Below, one piece after another: positions 53,873 through 63,889 of a stretch of 64,000 nucleotides of DNA. The notes below the pieces were generated by a model. The model did not search any database, was not told the origin of the DNA, and worked only from the letters and a program-made list of their open reading frames with translations. The first letter of the stretch is position 1. Every line of letters starts with the position of its first letter. This DNA is from Candidatus Wolbachia massiliensis (GTDB taxonomy: Bacteria; Pseudomonadota; Alphaproteobacteria; Rickettsiales; Anaplasmataceae). The stretch spans positions 1,090,199-1,154,198 of the forward strand of contig NZ_CP061738.1 of assembly GCF_014771645.1 (NCBI RefSeq). The letters run 5' to 3'. Made by a program: the position numbers and the translations under genes.

Positions 53873-54833
53873 AGACTTGCTGCAAAATAGTGTAAAAGAT
53901 GGTAAAGTAAGAAAAAGAGGGATGAGAAGTGAGGGAAAATGAGTCTAAATTACCATAAAGTAAATAAACACCCAAGAAATTTTCGAGATATAACGGGATT
54001 GAAAATAGAAGAATTCGAAAAAATTGTTAAAAAAGTAAGGCCAGAGTGGGAAAAGCTTGAAAAACAGAAAAAGCGCCACGGAAGAACTGCTAAATTACCA
54101 ACGCTGGAAGATAAAATGCTGTGCGTAATTTTGTATTATCGGACCTACATAACCCACAGATTTTTGGGCTGCCTTTTCAATTTACATAATGCAAATATTT
54201 GCCGACTTTTGAAGAAAATAGAGCCGCTACTGGCCAAAAAAATTACCATAAAAAAGGACAGAACCCTAACTCCAGAGAGGATTTTGAAGGTACTGGCAGA
54301 TGTTACAGAACAGCAGATACAGCAGCCAAAAGAAAGCAAAAAACGTAAGAGATCTTACTCAGGAAAGAAAAAAATGACGACTATGAAAACAGAAATTGTG
54401 ATCGAAGAAAGTGGGCAAATTCTATCGGTTTCAAGATCTTACCGTGGGAAAATTCACGATTTTCGGATAAGAAAACAGGAGAAATTGCTGCCTACGGACA
54501 GTATAAAGCATGCTGATTCTGGCTATCAGGGATGGCAAAAGTTGCAAAGTAATGTTGTGATACCATACAAAAAATACCGAAAAAAGCTACTAACTGAGGA
54601 GCAAAAGGAGCACAACCGAGAGTTGGCATCATTTAGAATGAGGGTCGAAAATAAGATACGAGAATTGAAAATATTCAAGATTTTGTCGTACGTTTACCGC
54701 AACTTTCAGAAAAAATATAACATGAGATTTAACATAATAGCTGGTCTCGTGAATTTGAGGCATGGGTTTTAGCCAACTGCTTTTTTAACCTAATTTATCC
54801 TGAAATTAGTACGTACCACTTCGCAGCAGGTCT
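53873..54833 (+). mobile_element. IS5-family insertion sequence inside IS256, complete (961 bp)
   Basis: It has the same ends and length as 44282-45242. TAT at 53870-53872 and 54834-54836 forms a 3-bp target duplication; removing it rejoins the IS256 codons as SKC-MYNILG. This fixes the element ends at AGAC...GTCT. Confidence 0.95.
53939..54772 (+). CDS. IS5-family transposase
   Basis: This 277-residue transposase is identical in sequence to that at 44348-45181. It is intact, so it is a likely source of transposase acting on all IS5 ends in the window. Confidence 0.93.
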   Translation: MSLNYHKVNKHPRNFRDITGLKIEEFEKIVKKVRPEWEKLEKQKKRHGRTAKLPTLEDKMLCVILYYRTYITHRFLGCLFNLHNANICRLLKKIEPLLAKKITIKKDRTLTPERILKVLADVTEQQIQQPKESKKRKRSYSGKKKMTTMKTEIVIEESGQILSVSRSYRGKIHDFRIRKQEKLLPTDSIKHADSGYQGWQKLQSNVVIPYKKYRKKLLTEEQKEHNRELASFRMRVENKIRELKIFKILSYVYRNFQKKYNMRFNIIAGLVNLRHGF

Positions 54834-55555
54834 TATGTACAATATATTGGGCATAGACCAAAATGGCAGAAAAGAAGTCCTGGGCTTTTATTTGGCTGAA
54901 AGTGAAGGAGCTAACTTTTGGTTGGGAGTGCTAAATAACCTCAAAGAAAGAGGAGTAGAAGATATTCTGATTGCATGTGTAGATGGGCTAAAAAGCTTTC
55001 CTGCAGCCATCAACAGTGTATTTCCCAGTGCAGAAGTGCAGCTATGTATAGTACACCAAATAAGAAATTCTCTGAAATATGTATCCAGTAAAGATGTGAA
55101 AGTTTTCATGAATGATTTGAAAAAAATATATCGTGCTTCAAGTAAAGAACTTGCTGAGAATTATCTGCTTGAGCTGGAAGAAAAATGGGGAGAAAAGTAT
55201 CCTTTAGTTATAAAATCTTGGCAGAATAATTGGGAAAACTTATCCAGTTATTTTAAGTACTCTGGGCCAGTTAGGAAGCTGATTTACACCACTAATCCAA
55301 TTGAGGGGTTGCATAGACAAATCAGGAAATTTACTAAAACTAAGGGTTCATTTACTAGTACAAATGCCTTGTACAAACAGGTATATTGTGCTATAAAAAA
55401 GGTAGAGCAAAAGTGGATTATGGCTCTCCCCAATTGGGCATTAACTATGTCTCAGCTTGATATTTTTTTTCCTGATGGATTGAAAATTGAGTTGAACTAA
55501 AAATGCGGCTTGACACACTTTTTTGAACATTCCCTCAATATAAATTTTCTCACTT

Positions 55556-56677
55556 TCAGCTGTTAGCTAAAAATGCCTCCTTAGGCCCTTGTTCGTGTGA
55601 TCCGTAAACGTTCTTTAGGACCGGAGAAGGACCCCTACTAACATATCCAAAATCTCCTGAAGCTTCATCCGAAGAATATTGTACAACTTCTTTTTTCAAT
55701 ACAGACCTTATTTTCGCAATTATTTGTAACATTACTGCTTTACCATCATCTCTAATCTCTCTACTTACTTTTATTGAGCTTTCTACCTCGCCCACTACAT
55801 ATTCTATTGTCTGTTGTATAAAATCCACTTCTTCTTTTTTCTTCTTCGACAGATCTTCTTCAAGTTTCTCTATTTCAGTGTCTCTCTCACAAAGTAAGTT
55901 CCGTAATTCTTTTATCTGTTTATCATGATCTTTATTCACCTCGTCTAACTTAGAAAATTGATTATCAATGCCATCATTTGCATCAAGTAACTTTTTAGAT
56001 AAATTTTTGTTTTCTTTAGTGAGTTCCTTAACCTTACGTTGTAATCCATCCAATTCCGCATACAATTCTTCTCTCTCTTCTTTAAACTCATCTATAGTTA
56101 TTACCCTCTCATTCAATTTTTTTACTCCCTTGTCTTGCCCTTCTTGAGCTAATCTATTTAATTGATTATTTAATTCCTTTATGTGTTTGCTTGCAGCTTC
56201 TTTTTCCAGAGTTACTTCATTTAGTTGTTGTTTTGTGTTATTTAACTCTTTCACTTTATCTTTCAATTCTTGTTGTGTAGCAACTAGTTCCTCTTTTAAC
56301 TGACCTATTTCCTCATTTAATCTTCCAATTTTGTTTTCTAAATCTTGCCCTTCTTGAGCTAATTTATTTAATTGATTATTTAATCCTTCTACTTCTTTGT
56401 TTAAAGCTTCTTCAGCTTCTTTTCTTAGAGCTATTTCATTTTCTAATTCCTGCTCTTTTTTAGCAAATTTATTCTTTTCGATCTCTATCTCTCTATTATT
56501 CTTAATTATCTTATATGACAGTACAATCACCAAAACGGATAATACAGCTAAAGCAATAATGAGAGGCAGAGGCATGTTAGAAGTTACAGCAAGCACTAAG
56601 GATGAAATTAATGTAAGAGTAGCCAAAGAACTAGCTATAAGATAAGGCGCATTGGCTTTTTTGAACAAGTTATACAT
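55556..56677 (-). CDS. Membrane-anchored coiled-coil protein, paralogue 2
   Basis: A 373-residue protein from ATG 56677 (GTG 56713 is possible). It opens MYNLFKKANAPYLIAS, like its neighbour at 51680-53158, and has two membrane helices followed by coiled coil (70-290). An internal repeat of LNNQLNKLAQEGQDLE-type heptads occurs twice. The C-terminal 80 residues are less helical (SSDEASGDFGYVSRGPSP). It is shorter than paralogue 1, and the IS256 lies between them. Confidence 0.75.
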   Translation of the reverse strand: MYNLFKKANAPYLIASSLATLTLISSLVLAVTSNMPLPLIIALAVLSVLVIVLSYKIIKNNREIEIEKNKFAKKEQELENEIALRKEAEEALNKEVEGLNNQLNKLAQEGQDLENKIGRLNEEIGQLKEELVATQQELKDKVKELNNTKQQLNEVTLEKEAASKHIKELNNQLNRLAQEGQDKGVKKLNERVITIDEFKEEREELYAELDGLQRKVKELTKENKNLSKKLLDANDGIDNQFSKLDEVNKDHDKQIKELRNLLCERDTEIEKLEEDLSKKKKEEVDFIQQTIEYVVGEVESSIKVSREIRDDGKAVMLQIIAKIRSVLKKEVVQYSSDEASGDFGYVSRGPSPVLKNVYGSHEQGPKEAFLANS

Positions 56678-56744
56678 TACTTTACCATAAAAAGGTAATA
56701 ATGTTGTGTACACTTGTTAAAATTCTCTTAACCTGCAGGGAAAA

Positions 56745-59273
56745 TTACAATTCTGCACCTACAAAAAACTTTCTATTTTCAGTTGTAAGTCCTGCTTGCG
56801 CACTTTCACCCCATTCTATTATTTCAGCATTGCAAACCGTCTGTAGATCATTTTGTGCAGATTGACTTAACTTATCTTCTTGCACATTTGCTTTTATCAC
56901 CAATTTTTTTATCAAATGTTTAACTGACACATTACTATCTGCTTTTATTTTCCTCACGAGGTTTAATATCTGCACAAAATTATCTCCCATTTCTTCAGAA
57001 TACCTATCATAGATAAGCTCCTCCTTATTTGGCCAATTGCCTTGATTGTGCACAGAATTATAACTATATAATTGGTGGTATATCTCTTCCGTAATGTATG
57101 GTAAAAAAGGTGCAAATAACCGTAAAATAATATTCAGTACATATGCTAAGCTCTGTTTCGCACTCAAATTTGCCTCACTGCTCACCATATCTCCATAAGC
57201 ACGCTTTTTGACTAATTCCAAGTAGTTATCACAAAAATCTTTCCAAAAAAATTCTTCCACTGCACTCAAAGCTTCGCAGTATTCAAATTGTAATAGGTTA
57301 TTCGTTGCTCTTTCTATAACTTTGTATAATTTGGATAATATCCACTTATCCATTGTCTCATTGATGGAACTTATGCTTAACGTTTGATGCTTTTCCATGA
57401 ACATGGAAACAAACTTGCTAGCATTCCAAAGTTTTGTAACGAGGCGCTTGCCAATTCTGAATATATTTTCAGAATAAACTGTATCAACCCCAAGCCTTGA
57501 GTTCGCTGCCCAATAGCGTACTACATCAGCACCATAAGTATCAAGCATTACATGAGGAGTTATGATGTTATCCTTTGATTTACTCATCTTTTTTTTATCA
57601 TCAGCTAAACACCAACCACTGATCATGATATTTTTCCACGGCAGTGAGTCTGCGTGATAGTGTGCCTTTAAAATCGTATAAAAAGCCCAAGTTCTTATTA
57701 TTTCATGGCTTTGGCTACGCAGATCTGCAGGAAATATCGTATCATAGCGATGATTTGGTAAGCTGAACTTATTATTTACTGCCATTGCATTTAGCTGAGG
57801 AGTAATTGCACTTGTAGCCCAAGTGTCCATCACATCTTGATCTGGGATAACCTCTTCTCTACTATACCCTTTTGGCAAATCTTTGAGTGGATCTACAGGT
57901 AGGTCTTCAGCTAGGATGATTTTGCCTTCTTCTCCCTTGCGTTTTGAATACCACACTGGAAATGGTACACCAAAATAGCGCTGTCTTGAGATACACCAAT
58001 CCCAGTTTAGCCCTTCTATCCAAACTTCCATGCGCTTACGCATAGTACTTGGGTGCCAGTTGCATTCTTTTACCTTATCTAATACTTGAAGTTTTTGCTC
58101 TAAGCTTTTGATAAACCATTGATAAGTAGGCAATATTTCAAGTGGTGCACCAGATCTTTCTGCACACTTAACAGAATGAGAAATACTAGTACTTTCTATC
58201 AAGAGTCCTTTTTCAGTTAGAATTTCGATTATCTTCTTTCTTGCTTCTTTAACCTTTAGTCCATTTATTTTACCATAGGTAGCGTTACGCGTGATACCCT
58301 CTTTTGTTATCCAAGTAGCCCCTATGGTGTCATCCAAGTAGCCCGACACTGGTTCTTCCTTCCGACCATGTATTGAATGCAGGTCCATCCTCCCATCCTG
58401 GTCAATAATAATTTTCATCGGCAAGTTATGTTTTTGCTGCCAATACACGTCAAGCTCATCGCCGAATGTACAGCACATAACAAGTCCAGTGCCCTTGTCT
58501 ATTTTTACCTTATCATCAGCTATTATTGAAACTTTTACCTCTGTTATTGGTACTATGGCTGTTTTTCCGATTAAATGAGCGTAGCGCGTATCTTCTGGAT
58601 GGCAAAAAACTGCAACACATGCTGGAAGTAACTCAGGTCGTGTAGTTGCAATATGAATCTGCTCATTTTCTTCAGTAGAAAAAACTATTGTATTTAAGGA
58701 TGACTCAAAAATTTTGTCTTCTATTTCTGCTTGTGCAATTGCGGTTTTATCAACCGGATCCCAAAGGATAGGCTGCATTTTCCTGTATGCATATCCCTTA
58801 TTATATAGATCAATAAACGACATTTGAGAAAGTGTCACAGTTTCCTTGCTGATCGTGTGATACTCCAAACCCCAATCATAACTAATGCCGACTGATTTAA
58901 ATAATTCCTTGAATTCTTGCTTTGACTTTTCAATAACTTCATAGCACATCTCTACAAATTTTTCTCTGCCAACTTCTTTTGCACGGGTTTTATAGGTTTG
59001 CTCAACCAATCTTTCGGTAGGAAGTCCGTTATCATCAAATCCAATTGGATAAAATACATCTTTTCCAAGCATGCGCTGAAACCTTGCAATAAAGTCTGTG
59101 TGGCAGTAACTAAATATATGACCGATATGCAGCTTGCCTGATATTGTTGGCGGAGGTGTGTCTATGGTGAAAGTGTTATCTTTTTCACCATTCCACTTAT
59201 AAACTTTACTGCCTTCCCACAGCGCATTGTATTTGTTTTCAATTTCTTTAAAGTCGTATTTTTCTTCTAACAT
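56745..59273 (-). CDS. valS: Valyl-tRNA synthetase, archaeal-genre
   Basis: An 842-residue class I synthetase from ATG 59273. HIGH appears as SGKLHIGHIFSY and KMSKS as KKKMSKSKDN. The CP1 editing domain contains IHIATTRPELLPACVAV. Rickettsiales ValRS is known to be closer to archaeal than to bacterial forms, and the PPPTISGKLHIGH context and the short C-terminus without a long coiled coil agree with this. An in-frame upstream start at 59327 is less likely. Confidence 0.96.
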   Translation of the reverse strand: MLEEKYDFKEIENKYNALWEGSKVYKWNGEKDNTFTIDTPPPTISGKLHIGHIFSYCHTDFIARFQRMLGKDVFYPIGFDDNGLPTERLVEQTYKTRAKEVGREKFVEMCYEVIEKSKQEFKELFKSVGISYDWGLEYHTISKETVTLSQMSFIDLYNKGYAYRKMQPILWDPVDKTAIAQAEIEDKIFESSLNTIVFSTEENEQIHIATTRPELLPACVAVFCHPEDTRYAHLIGKTAIVPITEVKVSIIADDKVKIDKGTGLVMCCTFGDELDVYWQQKHNLPMKIIIDQDGRMDLHSIHGRKEEPVSGYLDDTIGATWITKEGITRNATYGKINGLKVKEARKKIIEILTEKGLLIESTSISHSVKCAERSGAPLEILPTYQWFIKSLEQKLQVLDKVKECNWHPSTMRKRMEVWIEGLNWDWCISRQRYFGVPFPVWYSKRKGEEGKIILAEDLPVDPLKDLPKGYSREEVIPDQDVMDTWATSAITPQLNAMAVNNKFSLPNHRYDTIFPADLRSQSHEIIRTWAFYTILKAHYHADSLPWKNIMISGWCLADDKKKMSKSKDNIITPHVMLDTYGADVVRYWAANSRLGVDTVYSENIFRIGKRLVTKLWNASKFVSMFMEKHQTLSISSINETMDKWILSKLYKVIERATNNLLQFEYCEALSAVEEFFWKDFCDNYLELVKKRAYGDMVSSEANLSAKQSLAYVLNIILRLFAPFLPYITEEIYHQLYSYNSVHNQGNWPNKEELIYDRYSEEMGDNFVQILNLVRKIKADSNVSVKHLIKKLVIKANVQEDKLSQSAQNDLQTVCNAEIIEWGESAQAGLTTENRKFFVGAEL

Positions 59274-59400
59274 AACCACTGAAATATTCCTCAATTTTAA
59301 ACTAGCACAATTAAGCAAATACGGCAATTTTAATGTGTTTTATTGACATATTTAACTTATTCTGTTATAATTTTTAGTAACAGATTAAAAGAGAAAAACA

Positions 59401-60387
59401 ATGAAAGGTTTTAGAGAGCTATTTAATCAAATCAGGCTGATATGGCTTAGCTTAACATCCAAAATAAAGAGTCTCTTTTCAAGTAACAAACATAAATCGT
59501 TAAACACCTCCAATGAGCAAGGCAATACTGAAAAAGGCTATAATGGTGATACAAAAGGTAATGGAATTGATTCAGAAGATGAGCAGGATGTATGGTATGA
59601 TGCTCTAGAAGAGTTAGAAGAATACTTCGACGCTGTTGAAAACTTGAATGAGCAGGAAGTTAGTATTGATAGCAAAAGAAGAGAGTATGAGAAAAATAAA
59701 TACTACAGCTTACAAGATGGCTTACAGGAAAAAATTGAATTTAACCGCTCAACAGCAACCCTTGCACTTGCTTTTGAGATCGGAAAACCACTGCCGGACT
59801 CTGATCTCAGTAAATTTAAATTATGTGAACTTAAGCAAAATGGTGATAAATATACATTTACTCTGGAAGATAACGGAAAAAATCGCGTAGAATTACACTC
59901 TGAATATCTCAATATTTATTTTCCTAAATACTTTGAGAAACATCGCGAAAAAGGGATGTACACTGAACTTTTTTCTGAAAAAGAAAATAGAATTAGCAAC
60001 GATATTATAATTCCGTTACAAGTTCCAAAAGAGGTGAGTATACTCACTAAAAAGTTCGGTTGGATGAATCCGAGAAAGATTATACAATCTAAAATACCAG
60101 ATTTTCCAATGGATGTACATCTGAAAGATTGCAAAGATCATGTAAACTTCTGCCTTAATTCAAATAATACCATATCTCTTTCTTTAATATCAGCAAAAAC
60201 AAAGTTTGCAGCCATGGCATCAGGCACTCCAACAGAAACAAACTGGCCAATAAAGGATGTTCTCATCAGAGGTGGCTTTGTTACCACTATCAATAAACAT
60301 ATTGCTGAGCAACCCAGAGCCCAAGAAGTGAACCCTTTTAAAGTGGTTGACGTGTTGGAGCATGACGTTCCTCAACCTAACAGGTAG
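59401..60387 (+). CDS. Wolbachia-type hypothetical protein
   Basis: I do not recognise this 328-residue protein. The N-terminus (residues 1-26) is an amphipathic helix (FRELFNQIRLIWLSLTSKIK), then a disordered stretch (SNEQGNTEKGYNGD) and an acidic helix (YDALEELEEYFDAVENL). The C-terminal 200 residues are mixed alpha/beta, ending near WPIKDVLIRGGFVTTI. An ATTAAAAGAGAAAAAC tract precedes the ATG. It diverges from valS. Confidence 0.65.
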   Translation: MKGFRELFNQIRLIWLSLTSKIKSLFSSNKHKSLNTSNEQGNTEKGYNGDTKGNGIDSEDEQDVWYDALEELEEYFDAVENLNEQEVSIDSKRREYEKNKYYSLQDGLQEKIEFNRSTATLALAFEIGKPLPDSDLSKFKLCELKQNGDKYTFTLEDNGKNRVELHSEYLNIYFPKYFEKHREKGMYTELFSEKENRISNDIIIPLQVPKEVSILTKKFGWMNPRKIIQSKIPDFPMDVHLKDCKDHVNFCLNSNNTISLSLISAKTKFAAMASGTPTETNWPIKDVLIRGGFVTTINKHIAEQPRAQEVNPFKVVDVLEHDVPQPNR

Positions 60388-60396
60388 CTCCTAACT

Positions 60397-60912
60397 TCAA
60401 TTTTTATACTCCCTCATCAACATAATATAATTTTGTGCTGACTGTGTAATATGTTTAATTTCTTCATCTGTCATTTTTTTAAAGAATTTTGCTGGTCTGC
60501 CAGCCCATATTTCCCCACTTTTTATTACTTTTCCATGTGTTACTAGCGAGCCAGCAGCTACCATAGCTTCAGATTCCACAACTGCATGATCCATCACGAT
60601 AGAACCCATGCCAATAAATGCTTTATCATGTACTGTGCACGCATGTAACACACAAAAATGGCCCACTGTTACCATACTGCCAATAATTGTGTCACCACCT
60701 GGGTTTCTATCCACATGAATTACCGTTCCGTCTTGAATGTTTGTTCCATCGCCTATTTTAATTGATCCAACGTCTCCCCTGATTACACAATTAAACCAGA
60801 TGCTCGCATCTCTTCCTATTTCAACCTTGCCTATAATACGCGAACCACCTGCGATAAAAGCACTCTCATCTATTTTTGGTTCATAGCTTTTATATTTTAA
60901 AATGTGATACAT
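60397..60912 (-). CDS. Gamma carbonic anhydrase family protein
   Basis: This 171-residue left-handed beta-helix protein has hexapeptide repeats through residues 10-130. Three zinc-type histidines lie in TVIHVDRNPG and VGHFCVLHACTV. The C-terminal helix follows IWAGRPAKFFKK. Relatives include YrdA/CaiE and mitochondrial gamma-CA subunits. Enzymatic activity cannot be shown from sequence. Confidence 0.88.
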   Translation of the reverse strand: MYHILKYKSYEPKIDESAFIAGGSRIIGKVEIGRDASIWFNCVIRGDVGSIKIGDGTNIQDGTVIHVDRNPGGDTIIGSMVTVGHFCVLHACTVHDKAFIGMGSIVMDHAVVESEAMVAAGSLVTHGKVIKSGEIWAGRPAKFFKKMTDEEIKHITQSAQNYIMLMREYKN

Positions 60913-61058
60913 ATTGAACCTAAAGTTTTATGCGTTTAAGTAAGATTTTCTCACTAAACAGTAAATATTTCCTTAGACCCAAATGTCAAGTCACTTGTGC
61001 AACACAACTTGACCTAGGATCTGGGAGCTCTTAAACTATGTTTTATATAGTGCTAAAA

Positions 61059-61631
61059 ATGATAGGAAATCTAAGCGGAATCGTCGATGAAATTCACAGC
61101 GATCACATAATCCTGAGTGTGAATGATGTTGGCTATATAGTATACCTTTCAGCCAAAACTTTGAGTGCATGTTCTATTGGAAGTAGAATAAAATTACTTA
61201 TCGAAACTTACGCGAATAGTAGAGAGAACGTTGCTCAGCTATATGGTTTTATAAGCAAAGAAGAACAGCAGTGCCTACGCCTGCTAGTAAAAATAAGCGG
61301 TGTTAGCTATAAAACTGCAATGTCAATTTTGAGTAAGTTGACTCCAGAGCAGCTGTTTTTGGCAATTATGAATGAAGATAAAGTAGCACTCAAGATCAGC
61401 GGACTCGGTCCAAAACTCATAAATCGAATTATCACTGAACTGGGTGGTAAAGTGAGCAAATTAGAAATAAATAGCAGTAATTTTCATCCAGTTAACGAGG
61501 ATGCCGTTTCAGCATTGATTAATCTTGGATATGAAAAAACGAAAGCTTATGATATTATAAAAAAATACGGACCAAATCTAGACACTAAAGATATTATTCG
61601 CGCAGCGCTTAAGGAGCTTTCAACGTTATGA
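61059..61631 (+). CDS. ruvA: Holliday junction helicase subunit RuvA
   Basis: A 190-residue protein from ATG 61059, which gives the family start [12 protein letters not shown]; the upstream ATG at 61038 is less likely. It has an OB-fold N-terminal domain (VGYIVYLS), two helix-hairpin-helix motifs ([30 protein letters not shown]) and a C-terminal RuvB-binding domain ([17 protein letters not shown]). It overlaps ruvB by 4 bases. Confidence 0.96.
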   Translation: MIGNLSGIVDEIHSDHIILSVNDVGYIVYLSAKTLSACSIGSRIKLLIETYANSRENVAQLYGFISKEEQQCLRLLVKISGVSYKTAMSILSKLTPEQLFLAIMNEDKVALKISGLGPKLINRIITELGGKVSKLEINSSNFHPVNEDAVSALINLGYEKTKAYDIIKKYGPNLDTKDIIRAALKELSTL

Positions 61632-62602
61632 AATCAATATCGTGTGGTAAAGAATATGCTGAAGATGTGCGCAACATTAACATCAGACCTGAGCAACTTG
61701 ATGATTTTGTCGGACAAAAAGACTTAATACAAAATTTAAAAGTGTTTATAAACGCTGCACAGACAAGAACCGAAGCTTTAGATCATGTTTTATTATATGG
61801 CCCTCCAGGACTTGGCAAAACAACTTTAGCGCAAATTGTCTCTAAGGAGTTAAGGGTTAGCTTTCGTGCAACTTCTGGTCCATTGCTAAATAAAGCTGGG
61901 GATTTGGCTGCAGTACTTACAACTCTAAACGCAAAAGATGTCTTATTTATCGACGAAATCCATAGATTAAATCGCAGTATTGAAGAAGTTTTATATACTG
62001 CTATGGAAGATTTTTGTCTGGACATATTAGTAGGTGAAGGTCCATCTACTCGCACTTTAAGGATAGATTTGCCACCATTTACGTTGATCGGAGCAACAAC
62101 GCGACTTGGACTGCTTTCTGCACCATTTAGGGATCGTTTTGGCATTCCTCTGCATCTCGAGTTTTATTCTTTCGAAGAGTTGGTTGATATTATAAAAAGA
62201 GGTGCAAGAGTCCTTTCTACCACAATCGAGAAAGATGCCATGCAGGAAATCGCCTGCCGTGCACGCGGTACTCCAAGAATTGCTTTGAGATTACTCAGAA
62301 GAATAAGGGATTTCGTTGAAGTGAAAGATGATAAAGAAATTACCCATGAAGTTGCCAACTCTGCACTATCAAAATTGGGTATAGATAAAATGGGATTAAA
62401 TAAATTAGATATGGATTATCTGAGCTTTTTATTTAATACCTCAGGACCTGTTGGAATTGACACCATATCCATTGCGTTATCTGAGGATGTTGGCAATATT
62501 GAAGAGACAGTAGAACCTTATTTAATCAAAATCAGTTTTGTAAAGCGCACACCAAGAGGACGCGTCTTAACCGATCAAGCAAAGGAGTATTTGAGCCTTT
62601 AA
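61628..62602 (+). CDS. ruvB: Holliday junction helicase ATPase RuvB
   Basis: This 324-residue AAA+ motor has Walker [12 protein letters not shown], Walker [12 protein letters not shown] and sensor [18 protein letters not shown]. The C-terminal winged helix ends [19 protein letters not shown]. The overlapping ATGA with ruvA couples their translation. RuvC is not nearby. Confidence 0.98.
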   Translation: MKSISCGKEYAEDVRNINIRPEQLDDFVGQKDLIQNLKVFINAAQTRTEALDHVLLYGPPGLGKTTLAQIVSKELRVSFRATSGPLLNKAGDLAAVLTTLNAKDVLFIDEIHRLNRSIEEVLYTAMEDFCLDILVGEGPSTRTLRIDLPPFTLIGATTRLGLLSAPFRDRFGIPLHLEFYSFEELVDIIKRGARVLSTTIEKDAMQEIACRARGTPRIALRLLRRIRDFVEVKDDKEITHEVANSALSKLGIDKMGLNKLDMDYLSFLFNTSGPVGIDTISIALSEDVGNIEETVEPYLIKISFVKRTPRGRVLTDQAKEYLSL

Positions 62603-62686
62603 CATTAAACACCACAATTGCATATATTATATATTGACCGCCCAGTACAGCGGTATATACTAGTATTTATTATAGTGGAGGCATGT

Positions 62687-63550
62687 ATGTTAGATAGTAC
62701 TGAAGCTGTATTTTTGATTGCTGATCAAAATATTGACAACAATCCTGCTAGTAACAATTCAACTTTGAATATTCAAAATATACCTAAATTAACACCAGGC
62801 GGTGAGCCGCTTACGGGTACCAGCAAAATACGTAAATATGAATATATAGATTGTAATACTGAAGAACAAATGAAGCTCATCTTTTCTGATAATCCTCCTG
62901 GTAGTTCAGAAAATAAGAATAATGGTAAATATCTACAGGGGAAAGTTGTTGATGAAGTTAAGCACGAGATTGCTAATTTCATAGGAGATAAGGACCTTAA
63001 TGTAGAGCTTAGAATAAGGAGAGCAAGTGAAACTGCTCTAACCGCAAGAATTATGCTGAGTGATAGTAAAAAAGAAATAAAAATAAGCGATCTTTTAGCA
63101 AAATCTTCACTAGAAAGTGCTTTATCTAATCACATAACAGCATTTACAATACAAATACCTAATAAAAATGAATTTGGTCAAAATGAACCTAAAAGAGGGA
63201 TACGTGGCCAGATCGACAAGGAAGGGGCAAGAGTTTACGAAGTAATTAATGGCTCATATCAAATGACCCTAAAGTGGTACGTTGAAGGAAAGGAATGTAA
63301 CATTAAAATTAATATTCACGATAATGGTCAGGTAGACCTGATTGAAGGTAACGGTGTTACTGAAGAACAGTTACGTGCGCATAAAGAAGTAAAAGTAGGA
63401 AAACCACATGAAGCAAAGTTTTTACATGAAGCATTAGCATCGCAATTGCAGCAAACACAGCAAGAAAGTTCAGAAGCAATAAATCCTTTACCAGGTTTAG
63501 AAGGTGTAAGCAGTACACCACATCAAGCTTCTGCTTTAGGAAAAAAGTAA
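62687..63550 (+). CDS. Wolbachia-type hypothetical protein
   Basis: A 287-residue protein with GTGGAGG before ATG 62687; an upstream in-frame start at 62618 adds a hydrophobic segment with no good site. Residues 1-60 are polar. The centre (residues 85-230) is mixed alpha/beta with NGSYQMTLKWYVEGKECNIK and INIHDNGQVDLIEG. The Gln/Ser-rich tail is disordered. The centre has a pattern like CYQITSTWPV...MNVGSDGITKIE in the split gene at 7380, so they may be distant paralogues. No known domain is recognised. Confidence 0.65.
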   Translation: MLDSTEAVFLIADQNIDNNPASNNSTLNIQNIPKLTPGGEPLTGTSKIRKYEYIDCNTEEQMKLIFSDNPPGSSENKNNGKYLQGKVVDEVKHEIANFIGDKDLNVELRIRRASETALTARIMLSDSKKEIKISDLLAKSSLESALSNHITAFTIQIPNKNEFGQNEPKRGIRGQIDKEGARVYEVINGSYQMTLKWYVEGKECNIKINIHDNGQVDLIEGNGVTEEQLRAHKEVKVGKPHEAKFLHEALASQLQQTQQESSEAINPLPGLEGVSSTPHQASALGKK

Positions 63551-63705
63551 GAAGCTTGTAATAGCTCACAAAAGTAGCTGGAGCTTGTTATCAAGCTTCA
63601 GCTACATGAATAAGTTGGTGAAACCATAAACAAAATTTATGGTTTCACATAATTATAAAGCCTTACATAATCAATTTATGGTAAAGCGCAAGCAAAAAAA
63701 CAGAT
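63551..63705 (+). terminator. Tandem hairpins downstream of the hypothetical gene
   Basis: Hairpin 1 pairs 63575-63587 with 63592-63604 (one G-T) around a TTAT loop. Hairpin 2 pairs 63618-63630 with 63636-63648 perfectly over 13 bases around a 5-base loop. Neither has a long U-run; they may be bidirectional terminators separating the two convergent genes. Confidence 0.6.
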
Positions 63706-63889
63706 CTATCTAGCATGTACAGAGCTATTTTTTTTAGTAAGTCTTTCTAAGACTGGCCGTATTTTGTTTTTTACATATACCGGGTCATAATCAGCTAATA
63801 TACATGTGTGTATGAAATCCTGGCTATAGTCTGATAACCAAGAAATTGCTTTGCGTTTTTCTACCAAGCTTTCTGTTTTTTTACAGTTA
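63706..63889 (-). pseudogene. C-terminal stump of an unidentified gene cut by IS630
   Basis: A minus-strand frame ends at TAG 63708-63706 and runs about 60 codons back to the IS630 end without a start codon. The peptide includes SLVEKRKAISWLSDYSQDF, then ILADYDPVYVKNKIRPVLER. It looks like a real protein end but I do not recognise it. The N-terminal part should lie beyond the IS630, outside the window. Confidence 0.55.

Larger units (their letters stand above)
53300..55500 (+). pseudogene. IS256 Mutator-type transposase, frameshifted and split by IS5
   Basis: An ATG near 53300-53306 begins a frame with KEGALTPFIKKLLEASLEGE and the GKTLRTSAGSFELLTPRDREG block. A small deletion after FASGMRY near 53675 shifts the frame; the true frame continues as ASHVEEIYDHKISAAEISSI and YPIVFMDGMFFKV (first catalytic Asp). 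An IS5 then interrupts after SKC at 53870. The 3' part from 54837 (YNILGIDQNGRKEVLGFY, ACVDGLKSFP, the C-terminal TTNPIEGLHRQIRK) completes it. It is therefore disabled twice. Confidence 0.88.
53235..55534 (+). mobile_element. IS256-family (Mutator-type) insertion sequence with IS5 inside
   Basis: Terminal inverted repeats are GGGAATGTTCAAAAAAGTGT at 53235 and its complement ending at 55534. The element is interrupted by a 961-bp IS5 (53873-54833). Without the IS5 and its 3-bp duplication it would be about 1.34 kb. It lies between the two paralogous coiled-coil genes. Confidence 0.9.
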
